Under the pieces are notes generated by a model. That model saw only the letters and a program-made list of their open reading frames with translations. It ran no database searches and was not told the origin of the DNA. Positions 18,706 through 28,446 of a stretch of DNA of 64,000 nucleotides are shown here, one piece after another. How positions within the stretch are numbered: the first letter of the stretch is position 1; every line of letters begins with the position of its first letter. Location: NCBI RefSeq assembly GCF_001854475.1, contig NZ_MNAN01000026.1, positions 62,001-126,000 on the forward strand, in the 5' to 3' direction. The position numbers and the translations under genes are program-made. The DNA is from Pseudoalteromonas byunsanensis. Its GTDB lineage: Bacteria > Pseudomonadota > Gammaproteobacteria > Enterobacterales > Alteromonadaceae.

Positions 18706-19966
18706 AATGTGTTTCTTGTACTGTATTTGCGTTGAACGGATAAAGTGCAAAGGTATGCTCGTTGATTGTTACCTTAGAGCGTTCGTTATCTTGTTGTAAT
18801 TCAAAGTCAGAGTCGCTAACGAGTTTTTGATACAAAAACAGCATTTCGTCTGCGTCTAGGCTAGGGTATTGTGTTGTTAAAAATCCGAGTAAGGCCTGAC
18901 GCTTGCTGCCGTTATCAGCAAATGTACGAGCAAATGCTGTGCGCACATCTTGATAATCTGGAATGTTAGGGCTTTGATACGCGGGCACGTCGGTTTGGTC
19001 GGGTAGCTGATAGTCGTCGTGTTCGAACTGGGCTAAGCTTGCCATATAAGCAACCATATGACGCTTTTGCCCAAGAGAAAAGCGTTGTATATCGGAGACA
19101 AACTCAGGTTGAACGGAGGTGAGCATACGATCGACGCCGTTTTTACGGATTAGCCCTAATACTTTGGCTGCCTGTCTGGTTATTAAGGTGTTACGGCGTA
19201 GTTCTTCACGTAGTGGCATCAACATATCGGCACTTTTACGCAAGCTTTCACGTCCGATCAGATGCATATCAAGAATACGTGTGCGCAACTGTTCAAGCAT
19301 ACGCTTATCGTGAGCACCGCGACCAAACAGCTCGATACTTTCTATTTGTTTACTTATTTGCGACTCGATCACCGCAAAGCAAGCGTGAAACTCGCCACGA
19401 ATATCCACCATTTCTAACATAGGTTCAATGTATTCATCAAACGCTTCCATCACCGCACGGTAGCGTTTTTGTAGGGATAGATTGCTATTATCAGACTTAG
19501 CTTGCTCAACAATATTGAAAATGGCGCTTTCGTTATGCTGAAATAATTTCACTATCTTGCGTACACGTTCATCCATAATACGGCTAAAACGACGTAATTC
19601 ACTAAAATCACCTTCGTCTCCGGCCTGCTGTAAACGAGTACCAAGGCGCTCTAGATCTTTGACCAATACGGTAATTTCTTCGGCTAATCCAAGATCTTCT
19701 TCTTGTAACAAAAAGCTGGCAAAATCAGCGATTGCACGGTTGATTTCTAGTTGAGAGGACTTCGCTAAAGGTATAATTATTTCTTGATTTAACAAGCGAT
19801 TAGTTTCTCTGAAAATACGCTCACTGGTCCACTGTGGATTTTTATGCTTTATGATGTTTTGAACATCTTTTAAGCTGAAATCGGTCATTTTAAACCGTTT
19901 AAAAAGCAGCTCTAAAACACCCCAATGTTCGTTGAGCGTGTTTAATACTTTTTTTGCTGGGATCAT
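18692..19966 (-). CDS. mksF: MksF-type kleisin subunit
   Basis: 424-aa helical protein, first gene of the mksF-mksE-mksB operon. The N-terminal ~90 residues look like a winged-helix domain (FSLKDVQNIIKHKNPQWTSERIF). The middle is a helical bundle with long heptad-like stretches and many Arg/Glu (about 90-300), and the C-terminal ~80 residues form a second small domain. This matches the kleisin layout of MukF/MksF (JetA in Wadjet nomenclature). The ATG at 19966 is preceded by GGAAAG. It is divergent from nhaD across about 150 bp. Confidence 0.72.
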   Translation of the reverse strand: MIPAKKVLNTLNEHWGVLELLFKRFKMTDFSLKDVQNIIKHKNPQWTSERIFRETNRLLNQEIIIPLAKSSQLEINRAIADFASFLLQEEDLGLAEEITVLVKDLERLGTRLQQAGDEGDFSELRRFSRIMDERVRKIVKLFQHNESAIFNIVEQAKSDNSNLSLQKRYRAVMEAFDEYIEPMLEMVDIRGEFHACFAVIESQISKQIESIELFGRGAHDKRMLEQLRTRILDMHLIGRESLRKSADMLMPLREELRRNTLITRQAAKVLGLIRKNGVDRMLTSVQPEFVSDIQRFSLGQKRHMVAYMASLAQFEHDDYQLPDQTDVPAYQSPNIPDYQDVRTAFARTFADNGSKRQALLGFLTTQYPSLDADEMLFLYQKLVSDSDFELQQDNERSKVTINEHTFALYPFNANTVQETHYDAD

Positions 19967-20116
19967 AACTTTCCAGTTTGTATCTATTTTGTGACATGCA
20001 GGGTAAATTAATTACGACTTGCCGTAGCGCATACACGCAGCAAATGCTATTCTTCGCGCCGATTTACACGTTACCTTCAAACTTATTTACTTTTACTTAC
20101 AGGTTGTTTACGCAAT

Positions 20117-21364
20117 ATGGTTACGCCCATTATCCTTACCCTGATAGCGATTGCGTTCTTGCTTATCGTTATAGAGGATATCATCCATGTAAACAAGGCC
20201 AAAACTACCCTTTTTTTTGGTACTTTATGTTGGATTATCGCTTTTATCTCCCCAATTCATGGTCAAAGCCCAGAAACTGTACAACATCAGCTAGATCATA
20301 ACATTCTTGAAATCGCTACTCTATGGCTTTTCTTGATGGCAGCAATGACATTTGTAGCCTATTTGAACTCCAAAGGTTTTATTCAAAACATCGTACATCG
20401 TGTAATGCCCGCACAGATAAGCGAAAGAAAGTTGATGTTTTTGGTGGGGATCTCTGCGTTTGTGTTTTCGTCTATTTCAGACAACATTACTGCAACGCTA
20501 ATTTCATTGGCAGTGGTGATGTCGTTAAAGCTAGACCCTAAGAAGTTGATCAAATATGCAACATTGATCATTTTTAGTGTCAATAGTGGGGGCGTGTCGC
20601 TCATTACCGGTGATGTAACTACGCTGATGATATTCTTAGCTGATAAAGTAACTATTCCAGACCTGCTGCTATTGATAGCCCCTGCATTGGTCAGTGTCAT
20701 CGCACTTGCTGCAATGTTATCAGTGGGCATGAATAAAACCCTAGAGTTTGAGAAGAGTGAATTAAGGCGCATTGAAAAAACCGACATTACAATTGCTGTG
20801 ATCTTTATGTCGACCATTTTTGCGACCTTATTTCTAAGCGTCCAATATCAAGTACCACCTTTACTTACATTTTTATTCGGTCTATCGCTGATGTTTTTGG
20901 TAGCGCAGTTCTTGATGCGCAAAAAAGACGTAAATAAAAAAATCATTGATTACATCCGAGAAATTGAGTACGACACGTTACTGTTCTTCGTAGGGGTATT
21001 GCTATTAGTTGGAGCGTTAAAAGAAGTGGGCGTCCTTGCTATGTTCACTGACTTGTATGTTTATATGAGCCCAGAATATGCAAACTATTTGATGGGATTA
21101 CTCTCAGCTGCCGTTGATAACGTGCCACTTACTGCAGCGTTGTTAAAAGCTGATATCACCATGACCGCGCAACAATGGTTGATGTTTACCTATGCGACGG
21201 GGGTAGGTGGTTCTATGCTCGTGATCGGATCAGCTGCAGGTATTATCGCGATGAGTAAAGTTAAAGCATTGACATTTATGAGTTATTTACGAATGTCTCT
21301 ATACTTGTTGGTTGCTTACAGTATTGGCTATGTTGGTGCTTATCTATCAGGCCAATTTATTTGA
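20117..21364 (+). CDS. nhaD: NhaD family Na+/H+ antiporter
   Basis: 415-aa inner-membrane Na+(Li+)/H+ antiporter with about 11-12 hydrophobic helices. Recognised by the ion-transporter superfamily hairpin regions: SSISDNITATL near residues 113-123, NSGGVSLITGDVTT around 155-168, and AAVDNVPLT plus TGVGGSMLVIGSAAG in the second half. NhaD exports sodium and supports salt and alkaline tolerance, expected in a marine organism. It is followed by a terminator and then the lysine riboswitch. The ribosome site is weak. Confidence 0.88.
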   Translation: MVTPIILTLIAIAFLLIVIEDIIHVNKAKTTLFFGTLCWIIAFISPIHGQSPETVQHQLDHNILEIATLWLFLMAAMTFVAYLNSKGFIQNIVHRVMPAQISERKLMFLVGISAFVFSSISDNITATLISLAVVMSLKLDPKKLIKYATLIIFSVNSGGVSLITGDVTTLMIFLADKVTIPDLLLLIAPALVSVIALAAMLSVGMNKTLEFEKSELRRIEKTDITIAVIFMSTIFATLFLSVQYQVPPLLTFLFGLSLMFLVAQFLMRKKDVNKKIIDYIREIEYDTLLFFVGVLLLVGALKEVGVLAMFTDLYVYMSPEYANYLMGLLSAAVDNVPLTAALLKADITMTAQQWLMFTYATGVGGSMLVIGSAAGIIAMSKVKALTFMSYLRMSLYLLVAYSIGYVGAYLSGQFI

Positions 21365-21426
21365 TGTTTTTTAGATGTCTCGATAATTAAAACTTGACAC
21401 CTAGACGGCTAAAAGATATTTTCTAC

Positions 21427-21455
21427 AAGCCCGCTCTTTGAGTGGGCTTTTATTT
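21427..21455 (+). terminator. Intrinsic terminator of nhaD
   Basis: AAGCCCGCT (21427-21435) pairs with AGTGGGCTT (21441-21449, one G-T pair), followed by TTATTTT. Confidence 0.8.
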
Positions 21456-21488
21456 TGCTGTTATTCAGGTTTGATAACGCAAAATAAA

Positions 21489-21741
21489 CAGAAGAGGTGC
21501 GATGCTTAGGTATTTAACGGGAGGTGACGAAAACCTGTGACCGTTAAAGAGGGAAGTACTCGCCGAGGAAAGTTGTAGTACGTCGCTATGGCTTTTCGGT
21601 TTACGAGGCTGAATCCTCGGAACTGTCACCGTTTTAATGGTGGAGAGCTTCTGGCAAAGGTCATGTCACTTATTTTTTGTACCTTCAATTGCCAAGTTCT
21701 CCTTTTTTAATTGACCCATGATAGATGTGGTCACAAGGAGA
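21489..21741 (+). promoter_or_regulatory. Lysine riboswitch (L-box) of lysC with translational expression platform
   Basis: The leader contains the hallmark L-box blocks: AGAGGTGCGA at 21492, GAGGGAAGTACTCGCCGA near 21548-21565, GAGGCTGAATCCTCGGAACTGTCA near 21605, and TGGAGAGCTTCTGG at 21641-21654. P1 forms from CAGAAG (21489-21494) and CTTCTG (21648-21653). Downstream, 21642-21657 can pair with TTGCCAAGTTCTCC (21689-21702), using the 3' strand of P1. If P1 is closed, the freed TCTCCTT (21698-21704) is exactly complementary to the lysC ribosome site AAGGAGA (21735-21741). Lysine binding should therefore block translation. Confidence 0.9.
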
Positions 21742-21745
21742 TATA

Positions 21746-23092
21746 ATGAACTCGCAGTACACAGTCGCAAAGTTTGGCGGAACCAGTGTAGCCGATTATT
21801 CAGCCATGCAACGCTGTGCAAAAATCATCAAAGATGATAGTCATGTTCGCGTTGTGGCGGTCAGTGCCAGTGCCGGCGTAACCAATCATCTTGTCACACT
21901 TACCCAACAAAAAGCCGATGAACAACAGCGTTTAGAGCTAGTTCAAGCCGTGCTTGATATTCAAGATTCGATTTTGGCGCAACTCTCCCTTGATGCTGAT
22001 TTAGCTCAAGGCTTCGAGCAGACAATCTCCGAATTTAAAATGTTGGCTATATTGCCAGCGCTAAGTACCCAGCAATGTGACGAGATGCTTAGTTTTGGCG
22101 AGCGCTTGTCTTCGTACTTATTCACGCAAGTTCTTAGAAACCAGAATATCGATGCAGAGCGCTTTGACGTGCGTAAGGTGCTTAAAACAGATAATCGCTT
22201 TGGTAAAGCGACTCCCGACATTGCCGCTACCGCGGTTGCAGCGCATAAACACCTGATCCCAATGCTAGATGATAAAGTTATCGTTACTCAAGGGTTTATC
22301 GGAAGCGATCAATACGGGCAAACGACTACTCTTGGTCGAGGAGGCTCTGATTATAGTGCTGCTTTGTTGGCAGAGGCTATTAAGGCCCGTAGTGTCCATA
22401 TTTGGACCGATGTGGTCGGTATCTTCAGTACAGACCCAAGGCTGTGTAATAAAGCCACGCCAATTGCGCGATTGAGCTTTGATGAAGCTGCAGAAATGGC
22501 AACATTTGGTGCTAAGGTGTTACATCCCGCCACAATTTTACCAGCAAGTCGAAGTGGAATTTCCGTTTTTGTTGGCTCTAGCAGAGACCCTCAGGCTGGA
22601 GGAACTTGGATAGAGAAAGAGAAATCTAACAAGCCAGGTATTCGAGCAGTGACACAGCGTAAAAATCAAGTCTTATTGACCCTTAAGAGCCCTGAGATGC
22701 TCCTAGCAAGTGGTTTTCTAGCACGCATATTTACAATTTTAAGTGCTTATAATATTTCAGTCGATTTGGTTACAACCTCTGAGATCAGTGTCGCCATTAC
22801 CCTCGATAATGCACAGAATGCTTCTCGTCCAGAGTTGGACCAAGCATGTTTGGAGGAGCTGAGTGAGTTTTGCCATGTAACGGTAGAAAATAACCTGACG
22901 CTTGTAGCGCTGATTGGTTCCGAAATACAGTTAAGACAGCATGAAATGAATTTGATGCAGGTACTGAGTGATTTCAATATACGTTTGATATGTCATGGTG
23001 CAAGTAAACATAATCTATGCTTCCTTGTTGAACAGACTGACTCTGATCACGTTGTACAATCAATTCATGCAAGGTTGTTGGAATCTGCCTAA
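21746..23092 (+). CDS. lysC: Lysine-sensitive aspartate kinase (monofunctional, type III)
   Basis: 448-aa aspartokinase, phosphorylating aspartate in the first step of the lysine/threonine/methionine pathway. KFGGTSVAD (residues 9-17) is the nucleotide-binding start of the amino-acid kinase domain. RGGSDYSA and the WTDVVGIFSTDPR segment (aspartate/ATP site) are complete. Two ACT domains follow from about residue 305 (VLLTLKSPEM, LTLVALIGSEI) for allosteric feedback. The single-domain architecture and the lysine riboswitch directly upstream identify the lysine-controlled isozyme. The start at 21746 is fixed by AAGGAGA (21735-21741). Confidence 0.92.
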   Translation: MNSQYTVAKFGGTSVADYSAMQRCAKIIKDDSHVRVVAVSASAGVTNHLVTLTQQKADEQQRLELVQAVLDIQDSILAQLSLDADLAQGFEQTISEFKMLAILPALSTQQCDEMLSFGERLSSYLFTQVLRNQNIDAERFDVRKVLKTDNRFGKATPDIAATAVAAHKHLIPMLDDKVIVTQGFIGSDQYGQTTTLGRGGSDYSAALLAEAIKARSVHIWTDVVGIFSTDPRLCNKATPIARLSFDEAAEMATFGAKVLHPATILPASRSGISVFVGSSRDPQAGGTWIEKEKSNKPGIRAVTQRKNQVLLTLKSPEMLLASGFLARIFTILSAYNISVDLVTTSEISVAITLDNAQNASRPELDQACLEELSEFCHVTVENNLTLVALIGSEIQLRQHEMNLMQVLSDFNIRLICHGASKHNLCFLVEQTDSDHVVQSIHARLLESA

Positions 23093-23107
23093 CAATAAAA
23101 AACTGCT

Positions 23108-23145
23108 GATATGGCAATCGTTTGCTTGCCATATCTAGTATTTTC
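23108..23145 (+). terminator. Hairpin terminator after lysC
   Basis: GATATGGCAA (23108-23117) pairs perfectly with TTGCCATATC (23126-23135), loop of 8 nt, followed by TAGTATTTTC. The T-run is interrupted, so strength is uncertain. Confidence 0.6.
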
Positions 23146-23306
23146 ATGAGTGTCATACAATGGCTGTACTAAATAGGTTATTATTCAAACTATTAGCGAT
23201 TACAACGAGACATAAGTAAAGCACTGATATGGACCTATTTTATTCGCATTTTTTAACAACATGAGTATAATCGGCCACCTAAAATAATAACTAAATTTGA
23301 CTTTCT

Positions 23307-24629
23307 ATGGCTCAATTACGAGATGGTTTTCAAAGCCGAATAGGCTTTGTACTCGCTGCGGCGGGTGCTGCGGTAGGACTTGGTAATATATGGGGATTTC
23401 CCACACAAGCTGCCAATCACGGTGGTGGGGCGTTCCTACTTGTTTACTTTATTGTTATATTTTTGTTAGCGTTACCTGCACTGTACACTGAACTTTATCT
23501 TGGTCATCAGGCACAATCCAACCCAGTTAATGCGCTTCGCCAAGCCTGGCAAGAAAAGGGACCGAAAATCGGTGCTACGGCGGGCTACCTTGGTCTTAGT
23601 GGTGCAATCGTCATGCTCAGCTTTTATTCTATTGTTGCAGGCTGGATGTTGGCTTATTCTTTGGAACCTATTAGTCGCGCGTTAGGCTTGGAGCAAGTCA
23701 GTGCATTTTTGCAAGGCGACTCTATGGCTCGTAATTTCGTTTTTACGCCGCTAATGTTGTTACTTACTGCCAGCATTATTCTCAAGGGGGTTAAATCAGG
23801 AATAGAAACTTGGTCAAGACGCTTAATGCCAATGCTACTTTTGTTGTTAATTGCCTTGATAGGGTATATCGCTACATTAGATGGTGCTGCTGAAGGGTTT
23901 AGTGCTTACTTAAAGCCTGACTTTGCCAAAATTACGGACCCTGATTTAATAATTGCAGCTATGGGGCAAGCTTTTTTCTCTTTATCTCTAGGGGTGGGGT
24001 GTATGATGATTTACGGCTCTTACCTTAAACCGAATGAAAATTTACCTAAGCTAACGCTAAGTGTCGCAGCGCTAGATACTGGTGTTGCTTTTCTTGCGGG
24101 GCTATTAATAATTCCCGCGGTATTTGTGGCGCAGCATAACGGCGTTCAAGTTTTCCAAGACGGTAAGCTAATTGGAGAGGGCCGTTTGATCTTTGCGGTA
24201 TTGCCCGAGCTGTTTGCAAGTATGGGTGCTATTGGTTTATGGGTCGGCTTGACGTTTTTTGTGTTGATGTCTATCGCATCGCTCACATCTACCATATCTT
24301 CTACCGAGATTCCGGTTTCATTCTTAGTTGAAAACCACGGGCTAGAACGAAAGACTGCGACTTGGTGGGTTACCTTGGTTATCATGCTAGTTGCCTCAGC
24401 CATTATCCTCAATTTTGAATGGATGTTTGCTTTGGTGATCAGCCTGTTCACACAATATCAATTGCCTTTGATGGGCCTGTTTTACTTTATTACAGTTGGG
24501 TGGATGTGGAAGCGTGGCAACCAGCTTCGACTTGAGTGCAAAGGCGCACACTATTGGTTTGCTCAGTATGTACGTTTTGTATGTCCAGTACTGATGACAG
24601 CAGTATTTCTTAATGTAGCGTTTAAGTAA
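23307..24629 (+). CDS. Sodium:neurotransmitter symporter (NSS) family transporter
   Basis: 440-aa Na+-coupled amino-acid-type transporter of the NSS/SNF family with about 11 helices. The first helix carries the unwound Na+/substrate motif GAAVGLGNIWGFP (about 18-30), diagnostic of LeuT-like proteins. Helix 6 (AFFSLSLGVGCMMIYGSYL) and the ISSTEIPVS loop also fit the family. Eleven rather than twelve helices is common in bacterial members. Substrate is unknown: amino acids are usual. Proximity to lysC is suggestive but it is separated by 214 bp and has no riboswitch. Confidence 0.87.
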   Translation: MAQLRDGFQSRIGFVLAAAGAAVGLGNIWGFPTQAANHGGGAFLLVYFIVIFLLALPALYTELYLGHQAQSNPVNALRQAWQEKGPKIGATAGYLGLSGAIVMLSFYSIVAGWMLAYSLEPISRALGLEQVSAFLQGDSMARNFVFTPLMLLLTASIILKGVKSGIETWSRRLMPMLLLLLIALIGYIATLDGAAEGFSAYLKPDFAKITDPDLIIAAMGQAFFSLSLGVGCMMIYGSYLKPNENLPKLTLSVAALDTGVAFLAGLLIIPAVFVAQHNGVQVFQDGKLIGEGRLIFAVLPELFASMGAIGLWVGLTFFVLMSIASLTSTISSTEIPVSFLVENHGLERKTATWWVTLVIMLVASAIILNFEWMFALVISLFTQYQLPLMGLFYFITVGWMWKRGNQLRLECKGAHYWFAQYVRFVCPVLMTAVFLNVAFK

Positions 24630-24643
24630 AAGAACGTTGGAGG

Positions 24644-24672
24644 TAGGCGCCAAGATGGCGCCTATTTTCTTT
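24644..24672 (+). terminator. Intrinsic terminator of NSS transporter
   Basis: TAGGCGCC (24644-24651) and GGCGCCTA (24657-24664) form a perfect 8-bp GC-rich stem with a 5-nt loop and a following TTTTCTTTC. Confidence 0.85.
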
Positions 24673-24688
24673 CATTTTTAACTGCTCA

Positions 24689-26839
24689 CTACCAGCGCTT
24701 GGTATAGTTAATTTTGAAGGTTTTCTCGTCAAAATATGTACTGCGTTCATGCCACCCTTCGAATAAATCGTACCCTTTATTAATACTGATCTGGTAGAGC
24801 TCATCAGGAGCACTTTGATAACGCAGGCGACTAAATATCGAAAGCGTATCAGCACGCGTGTTGTGTTGCACTAAAGTGCTCCATGACCAATCTTCATTGA
24901 ATGCGATATCCGCCTTAAAACGGGTGCTGTACATGTTGTCTTTGATACCGTCTCGTTTGTAGTAGTGATTTCTACGACTCAGCGATAGCATAATATGTTT
25001 ATTCGGCTTGAAAAATAGCTCGCCCAAAATTTGCTTTCTGTCACTATCAAAGAACTGACCCGAGGTAAGTTTAATGTAGCCTGAAATCATTTGATCCGAG
25101 GGGGTTTCATAAAATATGGACCACTGATCAAAATCATAGTCTTGTGCGTCGAACTTGATGTTTCTACCCATGGCATATTGGCTTTTTAACCGCTCTTTAC
25201 GTGATTCGTATTGTACATATCCACTGGCATTGCTTGTTGTTAACCAATGAAAAGGTCTAATAACGTATTCTTTACTCAGCCAGTTATTGTCTGTGTCATT
25301 ACGCTGGTAGTACAAATAAACAAACTGGTAAAGAGTGAGGTAGTCGCTGAGAAGCCCTGTTTTAGGGCGCTCTCGAAACCGTGTTTCTAGCTCATAGTAG
25401 TTGATCCCATTGCGGTTAACAAAGCCTAAATCGGGATTAAAGTCGTCACCTAAATAGCGATACTTAGCTTTAATGTTTATGGTGTCATTGGGTAGATATA
25501 ACTGAGCGCCATATGCTTTGGTGTCTTCCATGGCGTTCTTTTTTTGTGTTTCCTGATACCAAGCATGCGCTTGTATTTGTTGATCCGCTAAGAATTCGGA
25601 TGCAAACCGATAATCAACCCCGTAAAGACCACTGTTTTTTTCATCATCACTGCTGCCGTCTGTTACGATAACGCCAATTTGATGATTGTCATTAATCTGC
25701 TGTTTAACTCGTGCGACGGTAAGTTGAGTGTTGTCATCTTTGGCGCCATCTTGTTGCTGGTTTACGCTTAATAAACCAAAGCTGGTGCTTTGCACTTTAC
25801 CCGTCAGTTTGCTACCCCAGTTTATATCCAATACACCACTGTGTTGCCCTTGACCAATGCGGCGAGAATAAAAAGGCATACCATTGTAGTCGTTATTACT
25901 AAATCCGCCGAAGCTAAATACCTGTGTATCTTGAAGAAAAAAGTCCCTTTTTTCAGAAAAGAACTCACTGAATCGAGTCATATTGATATTAACTTCGTCA
26001 ACATCGGTGCCTGAAAAGTCTGTATTTAGTGTCAGTACACCAGTAATGCTTGGCGTAAACTTGTAAAAAGCATCAGCAGATGGGGTCCACTTACTTGCTT
26101 CTTGATTTTCTTTGTAACTGAGCCCGCCTTTTAACTCGATGCCTTTACCTTGATTAAGTCCGTTAATATTGGTTATTTTACCCACTTGTGGCGCGGTCCA
26201 GCCATCGTTTTCTGGGTCGTTAAGGTTCCAATAGATTTGTTTATTTGGTTGTGAAAGTTTATGCCTCAGTTGCAAGCCCCAATCCTGCTTATTCGGGTCA
26301 AACGAGATCGATTGCACTGGGATTGCCATTTCTACGCTCCAGCCATTATCAGTGCGCTGTGTTTTGGCATACCAAATTGTACTCCATTCACCTATATACC
26401 CAGTTCCATCAATCAATCCATCTTCGCGCACACCAGAGGGGGTTACATGAAAAAGGTATGCGTCGCGTTTATCAAAATTTGTATCTAGGCTGATCCCAAA
26501 ATAGTCTTCGTTCCATATTGTTTGGCCCTGAGTAAGTACCCTGTCTATGATGGTGTTTTGTGGTTGAAAAATTTCGGCCGCAACATAAAAAAACGCATCA
26601 TCATAAGCAATTCTGGCCTTAATGGGGTAAAGGGGTTTATCACCAAGGTTGGGACGAAATTCTACAAACTGCTCGATGAGGTTGGCTTCTTGCCATTCAT
26701 GTTCTTCAATATGGCCGTCTATGGTTGGTGCTTGTGTGATTTTAGTGATAGCTACGGGCGCGCGTTGATACATTTGCTCAGCATTTGCCGCTAGGCTTGG
26801 CAATGCAACTGCCAGACATATGTAATTTGCATACTTCAT
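24689..26839 (-). CDS. CBM9-like / DUF5916 outer-membrane-associated protein
   Basis: 716-aa exported protein. The start at 26839 is preceded by AGGATAA on the minus strand and opens a short signal peptide (about 1-18, SLAANA). Residues about 30-215 form a carbohydrate-binding family 9-like domain (APTIDGHIEEHEWQEA, IRIAYDDAFFYVAA, DGWSVEMAIP), the usual N-terminal part of DUF5916 proteins. The remainder is beta-strand-rich with alternating aromatic residues and ends in Trp (KRW), consistent with an outer-membrane beta-barrel. Function of the family is not established; glycan or surface association is inferred from the CBM9 fold. Confidence 0.78.
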   Translation of the reverse strand: MKYANYICLAVALPSLAANAEQMYQRAPVAITKITQAPTIDGHIEEHEWQEANLIEQFVEFRPNLGDKPLYPIKARIAYDDAFFYVAAEIFQPQNTIIDRVLTQGQTIWNEDYFGISLDTNFDKRDAYLFHVTPSGVREDGLIDGTGYIGEWSTIWYAKTQRTDNGWSVEMAIPVQSISFDPNKQDWGLQLRHKLSQPNKQIYWNLNDPENDGWTAPQVGKITNINGLNQGKGIELKGGLSYKENQEASKWTPSADAFYKFTPSITGVLTLNTDFSGTDVDEVNINMTRFSEFFSEKRDFFLQDTQVFSFGGFSNNDYNGMPFYSRRIGQGQHSGVLDINWGSKLTGKVQSTSFGLLSVNQQQDGAKDDNTQLTVARVKQQINDNHQIGVIVTDGSSDDEKNSGLYGVDYRFASEFLADQQIQAHAWYQETQKKNAMEDTKAYGAQLYLPNDTINIKAKYRYLGDDFNPDLGFVNRNGINYYELETRFRERPKTGLLSDYLTLYQFVYLYYQRNDTDNNWLSKEYVIRPFHWLTTSNASGYVQYESRKERLKSQYAMGRNIKFDAQDYDFDQWSIFYETPSDQMISGYIKLTSGQFFDSDRKQILGELFFKPNKHIMLSLSRRNHYYKRDGIKDNMYSTRFKADIAFNEDWSWSTLVQHNTRADTLSIFSRLRYQSAPDELYQISINKGYDLFEGWHERSTYFDEKTFKINYTKRW

Positions 26840-27087
26840 ATTATTATCCTGCAAAAAAAACTTGTCGGCTATCTTCTGGGTAAATGTACAAAAAGGCATG
26901 ATAAAGGCAGGAAATCAGGTGACAAAAAGGTGATAGTAATTTGTGTCTATAGCTAACTATATGAAAAATATACTTTGTTTGTTTTTTTGAGACAATTATA
27001 AATATTTCAAGCGGTGAACTTTATTCATTATTAGAGCGTATAAATACACAGGTATTATAAGCGGCTATCTGAAGGAGCAAAGTTATC

Positions 27088-28446
27088 ATGAGTAAGGCGC
27101 TTTACTGGTTTACGCAGGATTTAAGGCTTAACGACAATGAAGGGGTTAAGTGGGTAGCGCAAACGCACAAAGAGGTCGCTTTTGTGTACGTGATTGATCC
27201 TAATTGGTTTGCGCAAAAAAACTATCATCACTTGCGAGTTGGCGAGCACCGCTGGCGCTTTATCTGCCAATCCTTAATCGATTTGAATGAGCATTTAAGC
27301 AATCTAGGCCATCACTTACAGCTGTTGGTGGGTGAGCCCAGCGAAAAAATTACTGAGTTTGTTAAAACTTATAGTGTCGATACATTGGTGCTAGCACACC
27401 AATTTGGTGTGGATGAACAACGTGCCGTAACCCGAATATCCAAATGCAATAGAGCGCTATTAATAAAGCAGTTTAATCAAACAACATTATTCGATAACAG
27501 TCAGATTAGTGAGCACGACATACCAATGAAGTCATTTTCTACATTTAGAAACTATGTTGAAAAACGGTCATTGGTAGTGCCTGTGGAATGTGTATTTGAA
27601 ATTGAGATATCCTTGCAAAGGGTTACTCCTATATTACAACTAGCCAGCACATTACTTAAGGATATTTTATCTGAAGTCAACGATGCAATAGTACCTTTTG
27701 GTGGCGCTGGTTTAGGATTTATTACAGGGGGGGAGCGCGACGCGCACAATCACCTTAGTACGTATTTAGCCTCCTATGCTCCATCAAGATATAAAAATAC
27801 AAGAAACGACTTAGAAGGCTTTAGTAAATCCACAAAACTTAGCGCATATCTTGCCATCGGTAACCTTTCACCTAGGCAGGTTTGGCATGCAGTTGAGGAT
27901 TACGAGCGCACTACAATTAAAAATGACTCAACATATTGGATTAAGTTCGAGCTATTATGGCGTGAGTACTTTCAGTGGCTTTTAAAGCTAAAGGGCAAAT
28001 CATTTTTCTTGTTCAAGGGAGATGGTAGGAGTAAGCCCATGACAAGTTTCTACTCGCAACGTTTTGCTGCTTGGTGCGCTGGTAAAACCGTGTTTCCTTT
28101 AGTCAATGCCTGTATGCACCAGCTTAATGAAACTGGTTATATGTCAAATAGAGGGCGGCAGATTGTTGCCAGTTGTTTGGTCAATGAACTCAGCGTTGAT
28201 TGGCGCTATGGTGCGGCGTATTTTCAACAGCAATTGATTGATTATGATGTTGCTTCAAATTGGGGGAATTGGCAGTACATAGCGGGCGTTGGTGTCGACC
28301 CTCGTGGAGGACGCCATTTTAACATCCCCAAACAGGCCCAATTATATGATGCTGATGGCCGGTTTGTTAAAAAGTGGCAAGGCCATTGCCATAACGCTTT
28401 AGCCTATGACGGTGTAGATGCAGCTGATTGGCCGTTGCAAAAATGA
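27088..28446 (+). CDS. DASH-family cryptochrome
   Basis: 452-aa flavoprotein of the photolyase/cryptochrome DASH family. It opens with [15 protein letters not shown] (an alpha/beta antenna domain, about 1-130). The C-terminal FAD-binding helical region contains [33 protein letters not shown] and [13 protein letters not shown] (characteristic of DASH), then [48 protein letters not shown]. Members repair cyclobutane dimers in single-stranded DNA and/or sense blue light. A GAAGGAG site precedes it. It heads an overlapping cluster with the DUF2256 protein and an FeS photolyase. Confidence 0.92.
   Translation: MSKALYWFTQDLRLNDNEGVKWVAQTHKEVAFVYVIDPNWFAQKNYHHLRVGEHRWRFICQSLIDLNEHLSNLGHHLQLLVGEPSEKITEFVKTYSVDTLVLAHQFGVDEQRAVTRISKCNRALLIKQFNQTTLFDNSQISEHDIPMKSFSTFRNYVEKRSLVVPVECVFEIEISLQRVTPILQLASTLLKDILSEVNDAIVPFGGAGLGFITGGERDAHNHLSTYLASYAPSRYKNTRNDLEGFSKSTKLSAYLAIGNLSPRQVWHAVEDYERTTIKNDSTYWIKFELLWREYFQWLLKLKGKSFFLFKGDGRSKPMTSFYSQRFAAWCAGKTVFPLVNACMHQLNETGYMSNRGRQIVASCLVNELSVDWRYGAAYFQQQLIDYDVASNWGNWQYIAGVGVDPRGGRHFNIPKQAQLYDADGRFVKKWQGHCHNALAYDGVDAADWPLQK

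Noticed and set aside
15365..19966. Complete Wadjet (JetABCD) defence system
   Set aside because: No jetD/mksG nuclease gene is adjacent on either side; only the three condensin subunits are seen.
21642..21708. T-tailed hairpin in the lysC leader as a plain intrinsic terminator
   Set aside because: Its left arm is the 3' strand of riboswitch helix P1, so it forms only in the ligand-free state, where lysC should be on; an anti-sequestor fits better.
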